This document shows positions 45,453 to 55,177 of a DNA stretch of 64,000 bases, in pieces (the first letter of the stretch is position 1; the number at the start of each line of letters is the position of its first letter). Under the pieces are notes generated by a model, which worked only from the letters and a program-made list of their open reading frames with translations, had not been told where the DNA came from and did not search any database. The stretch lies in assembly GCF_026421305.1 (NCBI RefSeq), contig NZ_JAPJBQ010000002.1:744001-808000 (forward strand), given 5' to 3'. Made by a program: the position numbers and the translations under genes. The stretch is from Dyella silvae. Its GTDB lineage: Bacteria > Pseudomonadota > Gammaproteobacteria > Xanthomonadales > Rhodanobacteraceae.

Positions 45453-48275
45453 ATGAGTACGGGTATGCAGGGTTTGCGGTACCGCCGTGCGGCGGTGCTG
45501 GTTTGGATGGCGTTGGGCCTGGCGGCATGTGGCGGAGGAGGCGGTGGCGGCAACACCCGGCCCACCCCGGCGCCGCCGGTGACTCCGCCGTCAACGCCAC
45601 CTTCGTCGTCCAGCGTTGCGCAGCCGCCGATTGATGCCCAGCTCAGCCTCACTAACACCTATGCCGCGCATGCGGCGGGCTTCAATGGCGCTGGCGTGAC
45701 CATCGGCGTGGTGGATAGCGGGGTGATGGCCTCGCATCCTGCGCTGGCCGGACGTGTCATCAAGAATCTCACCTACGTCAATCCGTCGACTAACAACCTC
45801 GGTGTCGATGACGTTGTCGGTCATGGAACATACGTCGCGGAAATCGCCGCGGGCACGCCGTTCGGGCAGTTCGCCGGTGGCATCGCGCCGGGAGCGGACA
45901 TCGTTTCCGCCCGCATCATTGATGACAACGCGCCTGACGATAACGGATCCACGGCGCCGGCGCCGGTGACGGCCTCCGACGCCATTCCGCTGGGCCAGGT
46001 CAATGCCGACCTGATCAGCAATGGCGTGAAAGTAATGAACAATTCGTGGGGTGGCATCAGCTGGAGCGCCAGCGACACCGCCACCACGCAGGGTTTTCAT
46101 GACGCGTACAACACCTTCATCAACTCCTGGGGCGGGCTGGTGGTATTCGCGGCCGGCAACGACTCGCAGGCCAATCCAAGCACCATCGCCGCACTGCCCA
46201 GCCTGGCGCCCGACCTGCAGAAGGGCTGGCTCACCGTGGTGGCCGTCAACAGCAATAACCCGACTCAGCTGGAGGGTTACTCCAACAAGTGCGGCATCGC
46301 GATGAACTTCTGCCTGGCAGCGCCGGGCGACGTGATCGTGAGCGGCAAGAACGACACCAGCGCCAGCAATGAGACGTACTGGATCGTTGAAGGCACCTCG
46401 CTCGCGGCTCCCCAGGTGTCGGGCGCGGCGGCGCTGGTGTGGCAGGCCTACCCTTACTTCACCAATGACCTGGTGCGGCAGACACTGCTGGGCACGGCCG
46501 ATCCGTTAGGCGGTTCGCAACCCAATACCACGTTTGGGTATGGCGAGCTTGATGTGGGCAAGGCAGTCAACGGCCCCGAACAGTTCAACTGGGGCGACGT
46601 CACCGTGAGTTTCAGCGGCGTCTCCAACTGGAATAACCCGATCTCCGGTGCGGGCGGTCTGATCAAGCAGGGCAGCGGTACGCTCAACCTCACGCAGCCT
46701 TCCAGCTATACCGGGCTGACTCAGGTGCAGGGCGGCATGTTGGTCGCGAAATCACTGGCGTCCAGCGTCAGCATCGGTGCGCAAGGTGTACTCAGTGGCA
46801 CGCCGACAATCGGCGGCTCGGTGGCCAATGCCGGCGTCATCGCCGTAAGCGGCACCGATACCACCGTGGGTGGCAATTACAGCCAGGTGGGCGCCGGCCG
46901 CCTGGCCGTGTCGCTGGGTTCGGCGTTGCGGGTGACGGGTTCGGCAAGCATCACCGGGGGCGATCTCTATGTCACCGGCATCAACAGCGGCTATCAGGCG
47001 AATACGCACACCGATGTGCTCACCGCCAACGCCGGTCTCAGCGGAACGTTCTCCGGACTCAACAAGGCCACCGGCGTACTGCTTACCGCTACGCTCAACT
47101 ACAGCGCCTTCGATGCCTGGTTGAACGTGAGCCAGGTGCAAGCCACATCGGTGACTGGCGTGACCTACACGCCGGCATCGTTTGGCGCCGCACAGCGTGT
47201 GGATGCGGCTTTTGGCCAGATCAATACGCAGGTCGCTCAGGGGGGCACGACTGCCGGCGGTACGCCCGCGTCCTTCCTCAGCGGCGCTGCCAATCTTCAA
47301 CAGACCGCCACGACCGCCGCCTTGCAACAGTCGCTGACCAGTCTCTCCGGCCAGTTGCATGCGGCCAGCGCGGCCATGACGTTTGATGCCATGGATGCCG
47401 GTACGCGCGCTCTCTCTCATCGCTTCGATCAACTCACCGATGTGGGCAGTGTGGGCGGCTGGACGCAGTCGTTGGGCGACTACGGCAGCATGAGTCGTAG
47501 CGGCTATAACAACGTGGGCTACGACCTGAGCGGCTGGATGGTGGGTCAGGACCGGCGCCTGGGTAGCAACGGTGTGGTCGGTTTCGGGGTGAGCCAGAGT
47601 CAGGATCTGGGACGTCTGGACGAGTTCGCCGATCAGGGCCGGAGCCGAGCGGTCGAAGGCATGCTTTACGGCGGCCTGGTGCAGAACCAGTGGTATCTGA
47701 TGGGGCGCCTGGGCGTAGGCACCTATCGCGAAGATATGCGCCGCCATATCGAACTGGGGAGCGCCGTGGAGGCGGTGGCCAGCGACACCAATGGTCACTA
47801 CGACGTGGCTTATGGCGAAAGCGGTTATCGCCTGTCGCTGGGCAGCGTGCAGGTCACGCCTTACGTCAATCTGCAGTACGCCACGATCCGTACCGATGGT
47901 TTCAACGAGCTTGGTGGCGACGGCTTCGGCCTCAAGGCCGGCGCACAGACCATCGAGCGCTGGCAGGGCGGTGCGGGTTTGCGTGCAGGGCGTGACTGGT
48001 CGCTGGCGGGCGGCGGCAGTCTGAGTTTGCAAGGCCACCTGTTGTGGCAGCGCGCCTTCAGCATGCACGGTGACGTACTCGACGCGAGCTTCGCCGTACT
48101 CAACCAATGGGCACCGGTCGGTGGTATCGGCCTGTCGCGTTACGGCGGCGATGCCGGCTTCAGCCTTGACTGGGCCATTACCGCACGCTCCAGCTTGTCG
48201 CTCGGGATGGACCAGTACGTCGCCCAGCACGACCACGGCAAGATGGACACGCTCAACTACCGCCTGTCGTTCTGA
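45453..48275 (+). CDS. Lipoprotein-signal subtilisin (S8) autotransporter 1
   Basis: The 940-aa protein starts at ATG 45453 with a signal ending in the lipobox LAAC (C26) followed by GGGGGGG and a Pro-rich linker, which marks a lipidated passenger like NalP or SphB1. The S8 protease domain has catalytic D88 (VVDSGV), H124 (GHGTYV) and S316 (EGTSLAAP) with oxyanion Asn in AAGN. A PATR-like beta-helix segment (GAGGLIKQGSGTLNL..YTGLTQVQGGMLVA) follows at about 405-435, and a C-terminal beta barrel (about 680-940) ends in Phe. It is a candidate surface protease that processes other surface proteins. It is highly similar to the next gene. Confidence 0.92.
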   Translation: MSTGMQGLRYRRAAVLVWMALGLAACGGGGGGGNTRPTPAPPVTPPSTPPSSSSVAQPPIDAQLSLTNTYAAHAAGFNGAGVTIGVVDSGVMASHPALAGRVIKNLTYVNPSTNNLGVDDVVGHGTYVAEIAAGTPFGQFAGGIAPGADIVSARIIDDNAPDDNGSTAPAPVTASDAIPLGQVNADLISNGVKVMNNSWGGISWSASDTATTQGFHDAYNTFINSWGGLVVFAAGNDSQANPSTIAALPSLAPDLQKGWLTVVAVNSNNPTQLEGYSNKCGIAMNFCLAAPGDVIVSGKNDTSASNETYWIVEGTSLAAPQVSGAAALVWQAYPYFTNDLVRQTLLGTADPLGGSQPNTTFGYGELDVGKAVNGPEQFNWGDVTVSFSGVSNWNNPISGAGGLIKQGSGTLNLTQPSSYTGLTQVQGGMLVAKSLASSVSIGAQGVLSGTPTIGGSVANAGVIAVSGTDTTVGGNYSQVGAGRLAVSLGSALRVTGSASITGGDLYVTGINSGYQANTHTDVLTANAGLSGTFSGLNKATGVLLTATLNYSAFDAWLNVSQVQATSVTGVTYTPASFGAAQRVDAAFGQINTQVAQGGTTAGGTPASFLSGAANLQQTATTAALQQSLTSLSGQLHAASAAMTFDAMDAGTRALSHRFDQLTDVGSVGGWTQSLGDYGSMSRSGYNNVGYDLSGWMVGQDRRLGSNGVVGFGVSQSQDLGRLDEFADQGRSRAVEGMLYGGLVQNQWYLMGRLGVGTYREDMRRHIELGSAVEAVASDTNGHYDVAYGESGYRLSLGSVQVTPYVNLQYATIRTDGFNELGGDGFGLKAGAQTIERWQGGAGLRAGRDWSLAGGGSLSLQGHLLWQRAFSMHGDVLDASFAVLNQWAPVGGIGLSRYGGDAGFSLDWAITARSSLSLGMDQYVAQHDHGKMDTLNYRLSF

Positions 48276-48282
48276 CAGGCGG
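48260..48282 (+). terminator. Hairpin at the end of autotransporter 1
   Basis: CCGCCTGTC (48260-48268) pairs perfectly with 48274-48282 and spans the stop codon. T-rich DNA follows only loosely (CTCTTTTCC at 48292), so termination is uncertain. Confidence 0.45.
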
Positions 48283-48474
48283 CCGCCTTACCCTCTTTTC
48301 CCCTGCACGGGACCCGGCTGGGCTAGTGCCCACCTGTCGGGTTCGTGACGTACCGTAAGAATTTGCGCGAAAGCTTGTGCGAATATGGCGCAAGGAGGGT
48401 GCTGGCGGAGTCCAGTAGTAAGGAACCGCTGCGCCGGGATGGCACAGGTCGCTCAGAAGAGCACAGGGGAAGCT

Positions 48475-51375
48475 ATGGATAGTGGTGCGCGCGGACTGCA
48501 GTTCCGCCAGTTGTCTGTCGTAGTGTGGATGGCACTTGGCCTGACCGCTTGTGGAGGCGGCGGCAACGGCAACGTCAAACCGGCGCCGCCCTATACCCCG
48601 CCTGGCCCGGGGTACCAGCCACCGACCCCGGGGTCAGGTGGCACCAAGCCACCCACCACACCGCCCACCACCCCTCCGACGACATCAAACCAGCCGCCGC
48701 TGGATGCGCAGTTGTCGCTGACGCAGACCTATGCGGCGCACAAGGCAGGTTTCACCGGTGCCGGCGTAACCATTGGCGTGGTCGACAGTGGCGTGATGCG
48801 CAATCACCCCGCGCTGGCCGGCCGGGTGGTCCAGAACCTGGTCTACATCAATCCCGGCACCAACAACCTGGCGGTTGACGACGTCATCGGTCATGGCACA
48901 TGGGTGTCGGAAATCGCGGCGGGCAAAGCGTTCGACCAGTTCCCCGGTGGTATCGCACCGGGCGCAAACATTGTGTCGGCACGCATCATTTCCGACAGCG
49001 CACCGAGCGACAACGGCACACGGCCGCCGACCAAAGTCAGTGCGAGTGACGCAGCGCCGTTCGGGCAGATCAATGGCGACCTCATCACCACCGGCGTCAG
49101 GGTGATGAACAACTCCTGGGGCGGCATCACCTGGGACAGCACGGATACCGCGACCACCAAGGGTTTCCACGACGCCTACAGCCCCTTCGTCAATTCGGCG
49201 GGCGGATTGGTGGTGTTTGCCGCGGGTAACGCATCGCAACCCAATCCCAGCACGATTGCCAGTTTGCCGAGCCAGCCAGGCGCGAGTGATCTGGAGAAAG
49301 GCTGGCTGGTCGCGGTGGCAGTGGACAGCAACCACCCTACGCAACTGGCCAGCTATTCCAATCAGTGTGGCGTGGCCATGCATTACTGCCTTGCCGCGCC
49401 GGGCGACGTGGTGGTGAGTGGCAAGGACGATACCGGCAAGGCCACCTTGTGGGTCGTCGGTGGCACCTCGTTCGCGGCGCCGGCGGTATCCGGTGCGGCG
49501 GCGCTGGTTTGGCAAGCCTTCCCCTATTTCACCAACGATCAGGTGCGCCAGACGCTGCTGGGCACGGCGGACGATCTCGGTGCGCCGGGCGTGGATCCGG
49601 TGTTCGGCTACGGCATGCTCGATGTGGCCAAGGCCGTGAAGGGGCCGGGCCGCTTCGACTGGGGCGACTTCAAGGTCACTCTCAACGCCAACTCCACCTG
49701 GGGCAACGCCATCAGCGGTGCGGGCGGCCTCTCGAAGGATGGCAGTGGCACGCTGACGCTGACCCAGGCCCCGACTTACCAGGGCGATACTCACATTTTG
49801 AACGGTGCGCTGGTGGCGCCCTCGTTGGCTGGCAGTCTCTACATCGATGGCGCTAATGCCGTGATGGCTGGCGCTCACAGCTTCGGCAAAGACGTGCAGA
49901 ACCTGGGCGCGCTGGTGGTGGCCGGTGGCGACGTCCATGTCAGCGGCAGTTACTTCCAGGGCATCGGCGGTGGTGGCGCGCAAACCGGGCGGCTGGCGGT
50001 CGAGCTGGGCTCGGCGCTCAACATCGATGGCCAGGCCGTGCTGGAAAGTGGCGACCTCTATGTCATCGGCGCCGCCAAGAGTTACGTAGCGAACTCGCAT
50101 ACCAACGTGCTGACGGCGAAGGGCGGCCTCACCGGCACCTTCACCGGGAGTGGGCCGGACCTGGCGCCAGGCGTACTGCTGACCGCCACACTCAATTACG
50201 ACAGTACCAGTGCGTGGCTCAATGTCACTCAGGTGCAGGCTACCGCTGTCACCGGCATGAGTTACACGGCCGCTTCGTTTGGCGCGGCAAAGCGCGTGGA
50301 CAATGCCTTTAGCCAGATCAATGCGCAGGTCGGCTCTGGTGGCACGGTTAACAACGGTCCGATTACCACGGACTTCATCAACGGCGCTGCCAACCTGCAG
50401 CAGACCGCGAGCACCGCGGCACTTCAGCACTCGCTGGAGAGTTTGTCCGGTCAGCTGCACGCTGCGAGTGCGGCGATGACGTTTGAAGCCATCGACGCCG
50501 GCACGCGTGCCTTGTCCGACCATTTCGACACGCTGGTCGACACCCGCGGCACGGGCGGCTGGGCGCAAACGCTGGGCTATCACGGCAGCATGAGCCGCAG
50601 CGGCTACGGTGAGGTGGGTTACGACCTCAGTGGCTGGATGGTCGGTCAGGATCGCCGCTTCGGCAGCAATGGCGTGTTCGGTTTCGCGATAAGCCAGAGT
50701 CAGGGGCTGGGACGTCTTGCCGAATACGCCGACCAGGGCCAGAGCCGCGCCGTCGAAGGCATGCTCTATGGCGGTGTCACGCAGGGCGCGTGGTACGGCA
50801 TGGGCCGGCTGGGTTACGGCACGTATCGCGAAACCATGCGCCGGCATCTTGAGCTGGGCAGCGACATGTCCGCTGTCGCCAGCGATACCAATGGCCGCTA
50901 TGGCGTGGCCTACGGTGAAACCGGCTATCGCGCATCACTGGGTGACGTGCAGTTCACTCCGTACGCCAACCTGCAGTACGCACGTATCCAACGCGATGGC
51001 TTCAACGAACTGGGCGGCGACGGCTTCGGCCTCAAGTCGGCTTCGCAGACGGTGGATCGCTGGCAGGCTGGCCTGGGCTTGCGTGCCGGGCATACCTGGT
51101 CGTTGGCGGGTGGTGGCAGCCTCAGTCTGCAGGGGTACCTGCAGTGGCAGGAGGCATTTGCCACGCACGGCGATGTTTTCGAGGCCAGCTTCAGCGCATT
51201 GGATCAGTGGGCGCCGGTGGGCGGCGTTGGCCTGTCACGCTATCAAAGCCAGGCGGGGCTCACGCTCGACTGGGCGATGTCGGCGCGTTCCAACCTGCAG
51301 TTCGGTATGGATCAGTATTTCGGGCAGCACGGGCAGGGCATGATGGGCATGCTCAACTACAGCCTGCGTTTCTGA
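48475..51375 (+). CDS. Lipoprotein-signal subtilisin (S8) autotransporter 2
   Basis: The 966-aa paralog has ATG 48475 (GGGGAA ribosome-binding site), lipobox LTAC (C26) and GGGGNGN, then a Pro/Thr-rich linker longer than in copy 1. The catalytic triad is D104, H140 and S332 (GGTSFAAP). The PATR-like unit reads GAGGLSKDGSGTLTLTQ and the barrel ends NYSLRF, with the terminal Phe needed by the Bam machinery. The two genes share long identical blocks in the barrel, so recombination between them is possible. It lies in the same orientation 199 bp after copy 1. Confidence 0.92.
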   Translation: MDSGARGLQFRQLSVVVWMALGLTACGGGGNGNVKPAPPYTPPGPGYQPPTPGSGGTKPPTTPPTTPPTTSNQPPLDAQLSLTQTYAAHKAGFTGAGVTIGVVDSGVMRNHPALAGRVVQNLVYINPGTNNLAVDDVIGHGTWVSEIAAGKAFDQFPGGIAPGANIVSARIISDSAPSDNGTRPPTKVSASDAAPFGQINGDLITTGVRVMNNSWGGITWDSTDTATTKGFHDAYSPFVNSAGGLVVFAAGNASQPNPSTIASLPSQPGASDLEKGWLVAVAVDSNHPTQLASYSNQCGVAMHYCLAAPGDVVVSGKDDTGKATLWVVGGTSFAAPAVSGAAALVWQAFPYFTNDQVRQTLLGTADDLGAPGVDPVFGYGMLDVAKAVKGPGRFDWGDFKVTLNANSTWGNAISGAGGLSKDGSGTLTLTQAPTYQGDTHILNGALVAPSLAGSLYIDGANAVMAGAHSFGKDVQNLGALVVAGGDVHVSGSYFQGIGGGGAQTGRLAVELGSALNIDGQAVLESGDLYVIGAAKSYVANSHTNVLTAKGGLTGTFTGSGPDLAPGVLLTATLNYDSTSAWLNVTQVQATAVTGMSYTAASFGAAKRVDNAFSQINAQVGSGGTVNNGPITTDFINGAANLQQTASTAALQHSLESLSGQLHAASAAMTFEAIDAGTRALSDHFDTLVDTRGTGGWAQTLGYHGSMSRSGYGEVGYDLSGWMVGQDRRFGSNGVFGFAISQSQGLGRLAEYADQGQSRAVEGMLYGGVTQGAWYGMGRLGYGTYRETMRRHLELGSDMSAVASDTNGRYGVAYGETGYRASLGDVQFTPYANLQYARIQRDGFNELGGDGFGLKSASQTVDRWQAGLGLRAGHTWSLAGGGSLSLQGYLQWQEAFATHGDVFEASFSALDQWAPVGGVGLSRYQSQAGLTLDWAMSARSNLQFGMDQYFGQHGQGMMGMLNYSLRF

Positions 51376-51387
51376 GCCACCCCACTT

Positions 51388-51427
51388 CTCCCTCTCCCCT
51401 CCGGGGAGAGGGCCGGGGTGAGGGGCC
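51388..51427. repeat. CTCCCC/GGGGAG interspersed palindromic element, copy 4
   Basis: The palindrome CCCTCTCCCCTCCGGGGAGAGGG is followed by CCGGGGTGAGGGG, matching the copies near 1.7 and 19 kb. It lies between convergent autotransporter 2 and liuA. Confidence 0.75.
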
Positions 51428-51512
51428 AATCTTGCCGGATACTTTCTTCGTGCGACGCGTGCGCACTTTCAAGGCCGGGCGTCATCCAAGCAAGAAGATG
51501 ACGCCCTCAACC

Positions 51513-52670
51513 TCACGCCTTCCCGTGAAACAGCTCGCGACCGATCAGCATGCGGCGAATTTCATTCGTACCGGCGCCAATCTCGTAGAGCTTGGCATCG
51601 CGCAACAGGCGGCCCGCAGGGAATTCGTTGATGTAGCCGTTGCCGCCCAGCGCCTGGATCGCTTCCAGCGTTACCTTCACGGCATTCTGCGATGCATTGA
51701 GCAAGCACGCGGCAGGATCGATGCGCGACTTCACGTTGTTGTCGAACTGCTGCGCGACCATATAAGCGTAGCCGCGCGATGACTGCAGCGCGGTGTACAT
51801 GTCGGCTACCTTGCCCTGCATCAGGCCGAACGTGCCGATCGGCGCGTTGAACTGCTTACGCTCGCGCACGTAGGGCAGGGTGATGTCCACGGCAGCCTGC
51901 ATCAGGCCGATCGGGCCGCCCGACAGCACCAGACGTTCGGTGTCCAGGCCGCTCATCAGCACGCGCACGCCTTCATTCACCTCGCCGACAATGTTCTCGG
52001 CGGGAATCTCGCAATCTTCGAACACCAATTCGCAGGTGTTGGAGCCGCGCATGCCCAGCTTGTCGAGCTTCTGCGCGGTGCTGAAACCCTTCATGCCCTT
52101 TTCGACGATGAAGGCGGTCATGCAGCGGCTGCCGGCCGCGCGCGGCGCGGTGCGCATATACACCAGCAAAACGTTGGCATCGGGACCGTTGGTGATCCAC
52201 ATCTTGGAGCCGTTGGCGACCCATACGTCGCCCTTCTTCTCCGCCTTGCAGCTCATCGAGCCGACCACGTCGGAGCCTGCACCGGGCTCGCTCATCGCCA
52301 GTGCGCCGACGTACTCACCCGAGCACAGCTTGGGAATGTACTTGCGGCGCTGCGCTTCGTTGCCGTTATGGAAGATGTTCTGCACGCACAGGTTGGAATG
52401 CGCGCCATAGGAAAGGCCTACCGAGCCGGAAGCGCGGGAAATCTCCTCCATGGCCACCAGGTGGGCCAGGAAACCCATACCGCTGCCGCCGTACTCCTCG
52501 GGGATGGTGATGCCGAGCAGTCCCATGTCGCCGAACTTGCGCCACAGATCGGCCGGAAACTGATTTTCACGGTCGATGTGATCGGCACGCGGGGCGATCT
52601 CCTTCTCGGCAAACGCATGCACGCTTTCGCGCAGCAGATCGATGTCTTCACCCAGCGGAAACGGACGCAT
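51513..52670 (-). CDS. liuA: Isovaleryl-CoA dehydrogenase
   Basis: The 385-aa acyl-CoA dehydrogenase fold (FAD flavoprotein) shows [14 protein letters not shown] near 130, [14 protein letters not shown] near 160 and [22 protein letters not shown] near 350. YSAGxx-like [18 protein letters not shown] closes the chain. [21 protein letters not shown] and [13 protein letters not shown] match isovaleryl-CoA dehydrogenase, the first committed step of leucine breakdown after transamination. Electrons go to ETF. Confidence 0.93.
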   Translation of the reverse strand: MRPFPLGEDIDLLRESVHAFAEKEIAPRADHIDRENQFPADLWRKFGDMGLLGITIPEEYGGSGMGFLAHLVAMEEISRASGSVGLSYGAHSNLCVQNIFHNGNEAQRRKYIPKLCSGEYVGALAMSEPGAGSDVVGSMSCKAEKKGDVWVANGSKMWITNGPDANVLLVYMRTAPRAAGSRCMTAFIVEKGMKGFSTAQKLDKLGMRGSNTCELVFEDCEIPAENIVGEVNEGVRVLMSGLDTERLVLSGGPIGLMQAAVDITLPYVRERKQFNAPIGTFGLMQGKVADMYTALQSSRGYAYMVAQQFDNNVKSRIDPAACLLNASQNAVKVTLEAIQALGGNGYINEFPAGRLLRDAKLYEIGAGTNEIRRMLIGRELFHGKA

Positions 52671-52902
52671 GCCTTAAAACTCCGGAGAAACGTGAGATCG
52701 CTATGTTACCGCGCTGCCCATGACAACCCGTTGCGCGACGCACAACGCAAGCCTGCATTCAGCGCCGCTAAAAAAACGTAGCGAGCGGCCGGCTGGCGGG
52801 CGTGGGCGGCGCGCAGGAACCGGAGTGGACTGGTCGGCCATGAGGATTCCGGGCACCGAACGCGCCCGCCAGACGGTCGCGCAGTCGTATTGTCAGCGCC
52901 TC

Positions 52903-55053
52903 TCAGCGTTCGTGCAGCGCATTGGCGAGCGTTGCCAGACGATCCCGCTGGGCAAGCACCTGCGCTAGCTGACCCAGCACCAGGCGTGCGGTGTCATCGC
53001 GTTCCTGCACGACAAGCGCCGCATGAAGCGCTTCGTCATCGGCCGCGGGAATGGCGTTGAGTCCGCCTGCCAGAGCATCGGCCAATTGTTCGAGCGCGTG
53101 AACCGTCAGCGCACCGGCTTGCGTGACAACGTCGCGCGCAGGCGCCGATACGATGGTCTGCCGGTGCACGCCGAGTGTGGAGAGTTGCCCCAGCAAGGTG
53201 TGCGCTGCTGCGAGAAAGCGCAACAGCATCTCGGTGCCGCGCCGGTGCCCACCGGGCTCGCGCAACATGTTAGTCAGGACGGTACTCAGCGTGGCGTTGG
53301 CGTTGTGGGCGTCGCGCCGTGCGATGCGATAGCCAAGATCATCGCGGCGGCCGCTGGCGTACTGCGCCACGATATGTGCGAGATAGCGCGCGTCGCTGCG
53401 TACCATGTCGGCCAGCACATCGTCGAAACGCCGGCCTTGCCAGTCGGGCAGGATCAGACGCATCGCCAGCGCGGCGATCACCGCGCCTATCAGCGTATCG
53501 AGCAGACGCGGCCACATGACGTCGTAACCGCTGCCGACCTGATTGAAACACAGCACGACGAACAGCGTGATCGACGCCGTGGCCGTGGGGTAACGCCGCA
53601 GGCGCGTAGCGAAAAACGCAACACCGGAGGCGACGATCAGCGGTACCTGCCAGGGGCCGAAAGGCACCAGCCGCAGCGTCACCCAGCCGAGCAGCAGGCC
53701 GATGACCGTGCCGGCAACGCGCTGCACCAGCCGCAGGCGAGTCGCGCCGTAGCTTGGCTGACAGACCAGCAGTGTGGTTAAAAGAATCCAGTAACCATTA
53801 CGTGGATGCACCAGATGCAGTACGCCGTAGCCCACCAAAAGCGCGATGGCCAGACGCAGCGCGTGACGAAAGCGAAAAGAGCGTGGGGTGAGCTGCATGC
53901 GAATGCGCTCCCAGGCCTCCGTCAGCGATTGAGGTGCTGGGTTCTGCAATGCACTTTCATCGCCCGTAAGCGGGAGAGCAACCGGCGACTCTCCGGCGAG
54001 TTGTCGATGAATGTCGGAAAGATTGCGCACCAGCGCTTCGAGCGAGCGCAGCAGGTGAGCCGCCGGCGGATGCGTTTGCTCGCGGAGCGCATCAAGCGCA
54101 CCGTGCAGATCCTCCACGGATGCGCTGTTGTCGTTGACAGGCGCGCGTGTGCGAAAACGCAAAGCGTCGGCGCGCTGGCGGCAGGTGCGAGCTTCGAGGC
54201 GCAGCAGATGCTCACAGCGGAACAGCATGTCGCTGTGGAACAGCGCCTCGGCAAGCGCATCGTACGGATAGTGCGAGGAACTGATCCGCTCGTGGATATC
54301 CTGCGCCATGAAGTACTGCTGCAGCCGTATCGCCGTGGTGCCACGCGGCCGCCGCGATCCGATGCGATCAAGTAGCACCAGGCGCGTATCGTTGAGCGCT
54401 TCCACCACGCGTTCGTTCTGCATGGCCAGCGACAGTTGCAGCGCCTCGCGATCCACGCCATGTACCGGGGTGAACAGCGCGGCTTTGCCGTCGAGGACAT
54501 CGGCAAGCGCATCGAACAGTCGAGCCAGCGACAGTCGCAGCGCCTGTTGTGGCGCCAGTACGCTCCAGAGCAGGGACAGCGCGCCGTACCACGCAGCACC
54601 TGCCAGCAACAGCAAAGGCTGGCGCCATGGTTCGGCGGAGGCGCCGGCCTGATCGGCGCCGATCATCGTGTAGACCGCCAACAGCAAGGCCGCCCCTGCG
54701 ACGGTGGCATAGCGTTCGCTGGCCGCGCCGAGCATGACCAGTACGAAAGTGGACAGCGGCAGGCCGATGGCGAACAGCAGTGGGTACGGAAACAGCCACT
54801 GCACCGCGAAAGACGACACGGCGAAGCACACCAACGTCATCAACAAGGTGGTGAGGCGATTGCGCCAGTGGTCCTCGGTTTCCGCCAGGGCACAAGCAAT
54901 CACGCCGAGCAGGATGGAAACCAGATCGCCGCTGCGTCCCGTGCCGAAACACCATGCCACAGCGCCCCCCAGCGCAAGCAGCACGCGCAGACATTCGGCG
55001 TAACGGTCGGAGCCGCGGAGGCGGCGCCAGCGGTAGCTGAGAGAATCGAACAT
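52903..55053 (-). CDS. yccS: YccS-type FUSC inner-membrane transporter
   Basis: The 716-aa protein closely matches E. coli YccS in length (about 717). Two membrane blocks (about 20-160 and 400-530) flank a long soluble helical domain, and the second block starts RSFRFRHALRLAIALLVGY with HPRNGYWILLTTLLVCQPSYGATR, the YccS/YhfK hallmark. The start at 55053 (MFDSLSYRWRRLRGSD) is chosen by the family start; upstream codons are in repeat DNA. Substrate unknown; related proteins export aromatic acids. Confidence 0.9.
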   Translation of the reverse strand: MFDSLSYRWRRLRGSDRYAECLRVLLALGGAVAWCFGTGRSGDLVSILLGVIACALAETEDHWRNRLTTLLMTLVCFAVSSFAVQWLFPYPLLFAIGLPLSTFVLVMLGAASERYATVAGAALLLAVYTMIGADQAGASAEPWRQPLLLLAGAAWYGALSLLWSVLAPQQALRLSLARLFDALADVLDGKAALFTPVHGVDREALQLSLAMQNERVVEALNDTRLVLLDRIGSRRPRGTTAIRLQQYFMAQDIHERISSSHYPYDALAEALFHSDMLFRCEHLLRLEARTCRQRADALRFRTRAPVNDNSASVEDLHGALDALREQTHPPAAHLLRSLEALVRNLSDIHRQLAGESPVALPLTGDESALQNPAPQSLTEAWERIRMQLTPRSFRFRHALRLAIALLVGYGVLHLVHPRNGYWILLTTLLVCQPSYGATRLRLVQRVAGTVIGLLLGWVTLRLVPFGPWQVPLIVASGVAFFATRLRRYPTATASITLFVVLCFNQVGSGYDVMWPRLLDTLIGAVIAALAMRLILPDWQGRRFDDVLADMVRSDARYLAHIVAQYASGRRDDLGYRIARRDAHNANATLSTVLTNMLREPGGHRRGTEMLLRFLAAAHTLLGQLSTLGVHRQTIVSAPARDVVTQAGALTVHALEQLADALAGGLNAIPAADDEALHAALVVQERDDTARLVLGQLAQVLAQRDRLATLANALHER

Positions 55054-55085
55054 GCCATCAGCATACGATGCCGCCGCACCTTTTG

Positions 55086-55108
55086 TAGGAGCGCACTTGT
55101 GCGCGACA
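55086..55108. repeat. GGAGCGCAC palindrome, copy 2
   Basis: GTAGGAGCGCACTTGTGCGCGAC shares its core with the palindrome at 15376-15405. It sits upstream of the YccS gene. Confidence 0.6.
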
Positions 55109-55128
55109 TGGTCCAGGCGGGGCATCCA

Positions 55129-55158
55129 AGAGAAAACGCCGGCCTTGCGGCCGGCGTT
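55129..55158 (-). terminator. Terminator of the small secreted protein gene
   Basis: On the minus strand a 10-bp perfect stem (55135-55144 with 55149-55158) is followed by TTTTCTCTT. It lies 20 bp after the stop of the gene at 55178. Confidence 0.8.
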
Positions 55159-55177
55159 CGGAGTGGAGTCGGTGGGC

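Noticed and set aside
46752-50847. Very long minus-strand frames (494 and 720 codons) over the autotransporter genes
   Set aside because: Repetitive, G+C-rich barrel and passenger DNA leaves reverse frames open; sequence is His/Arg/Gln-rich without any family.
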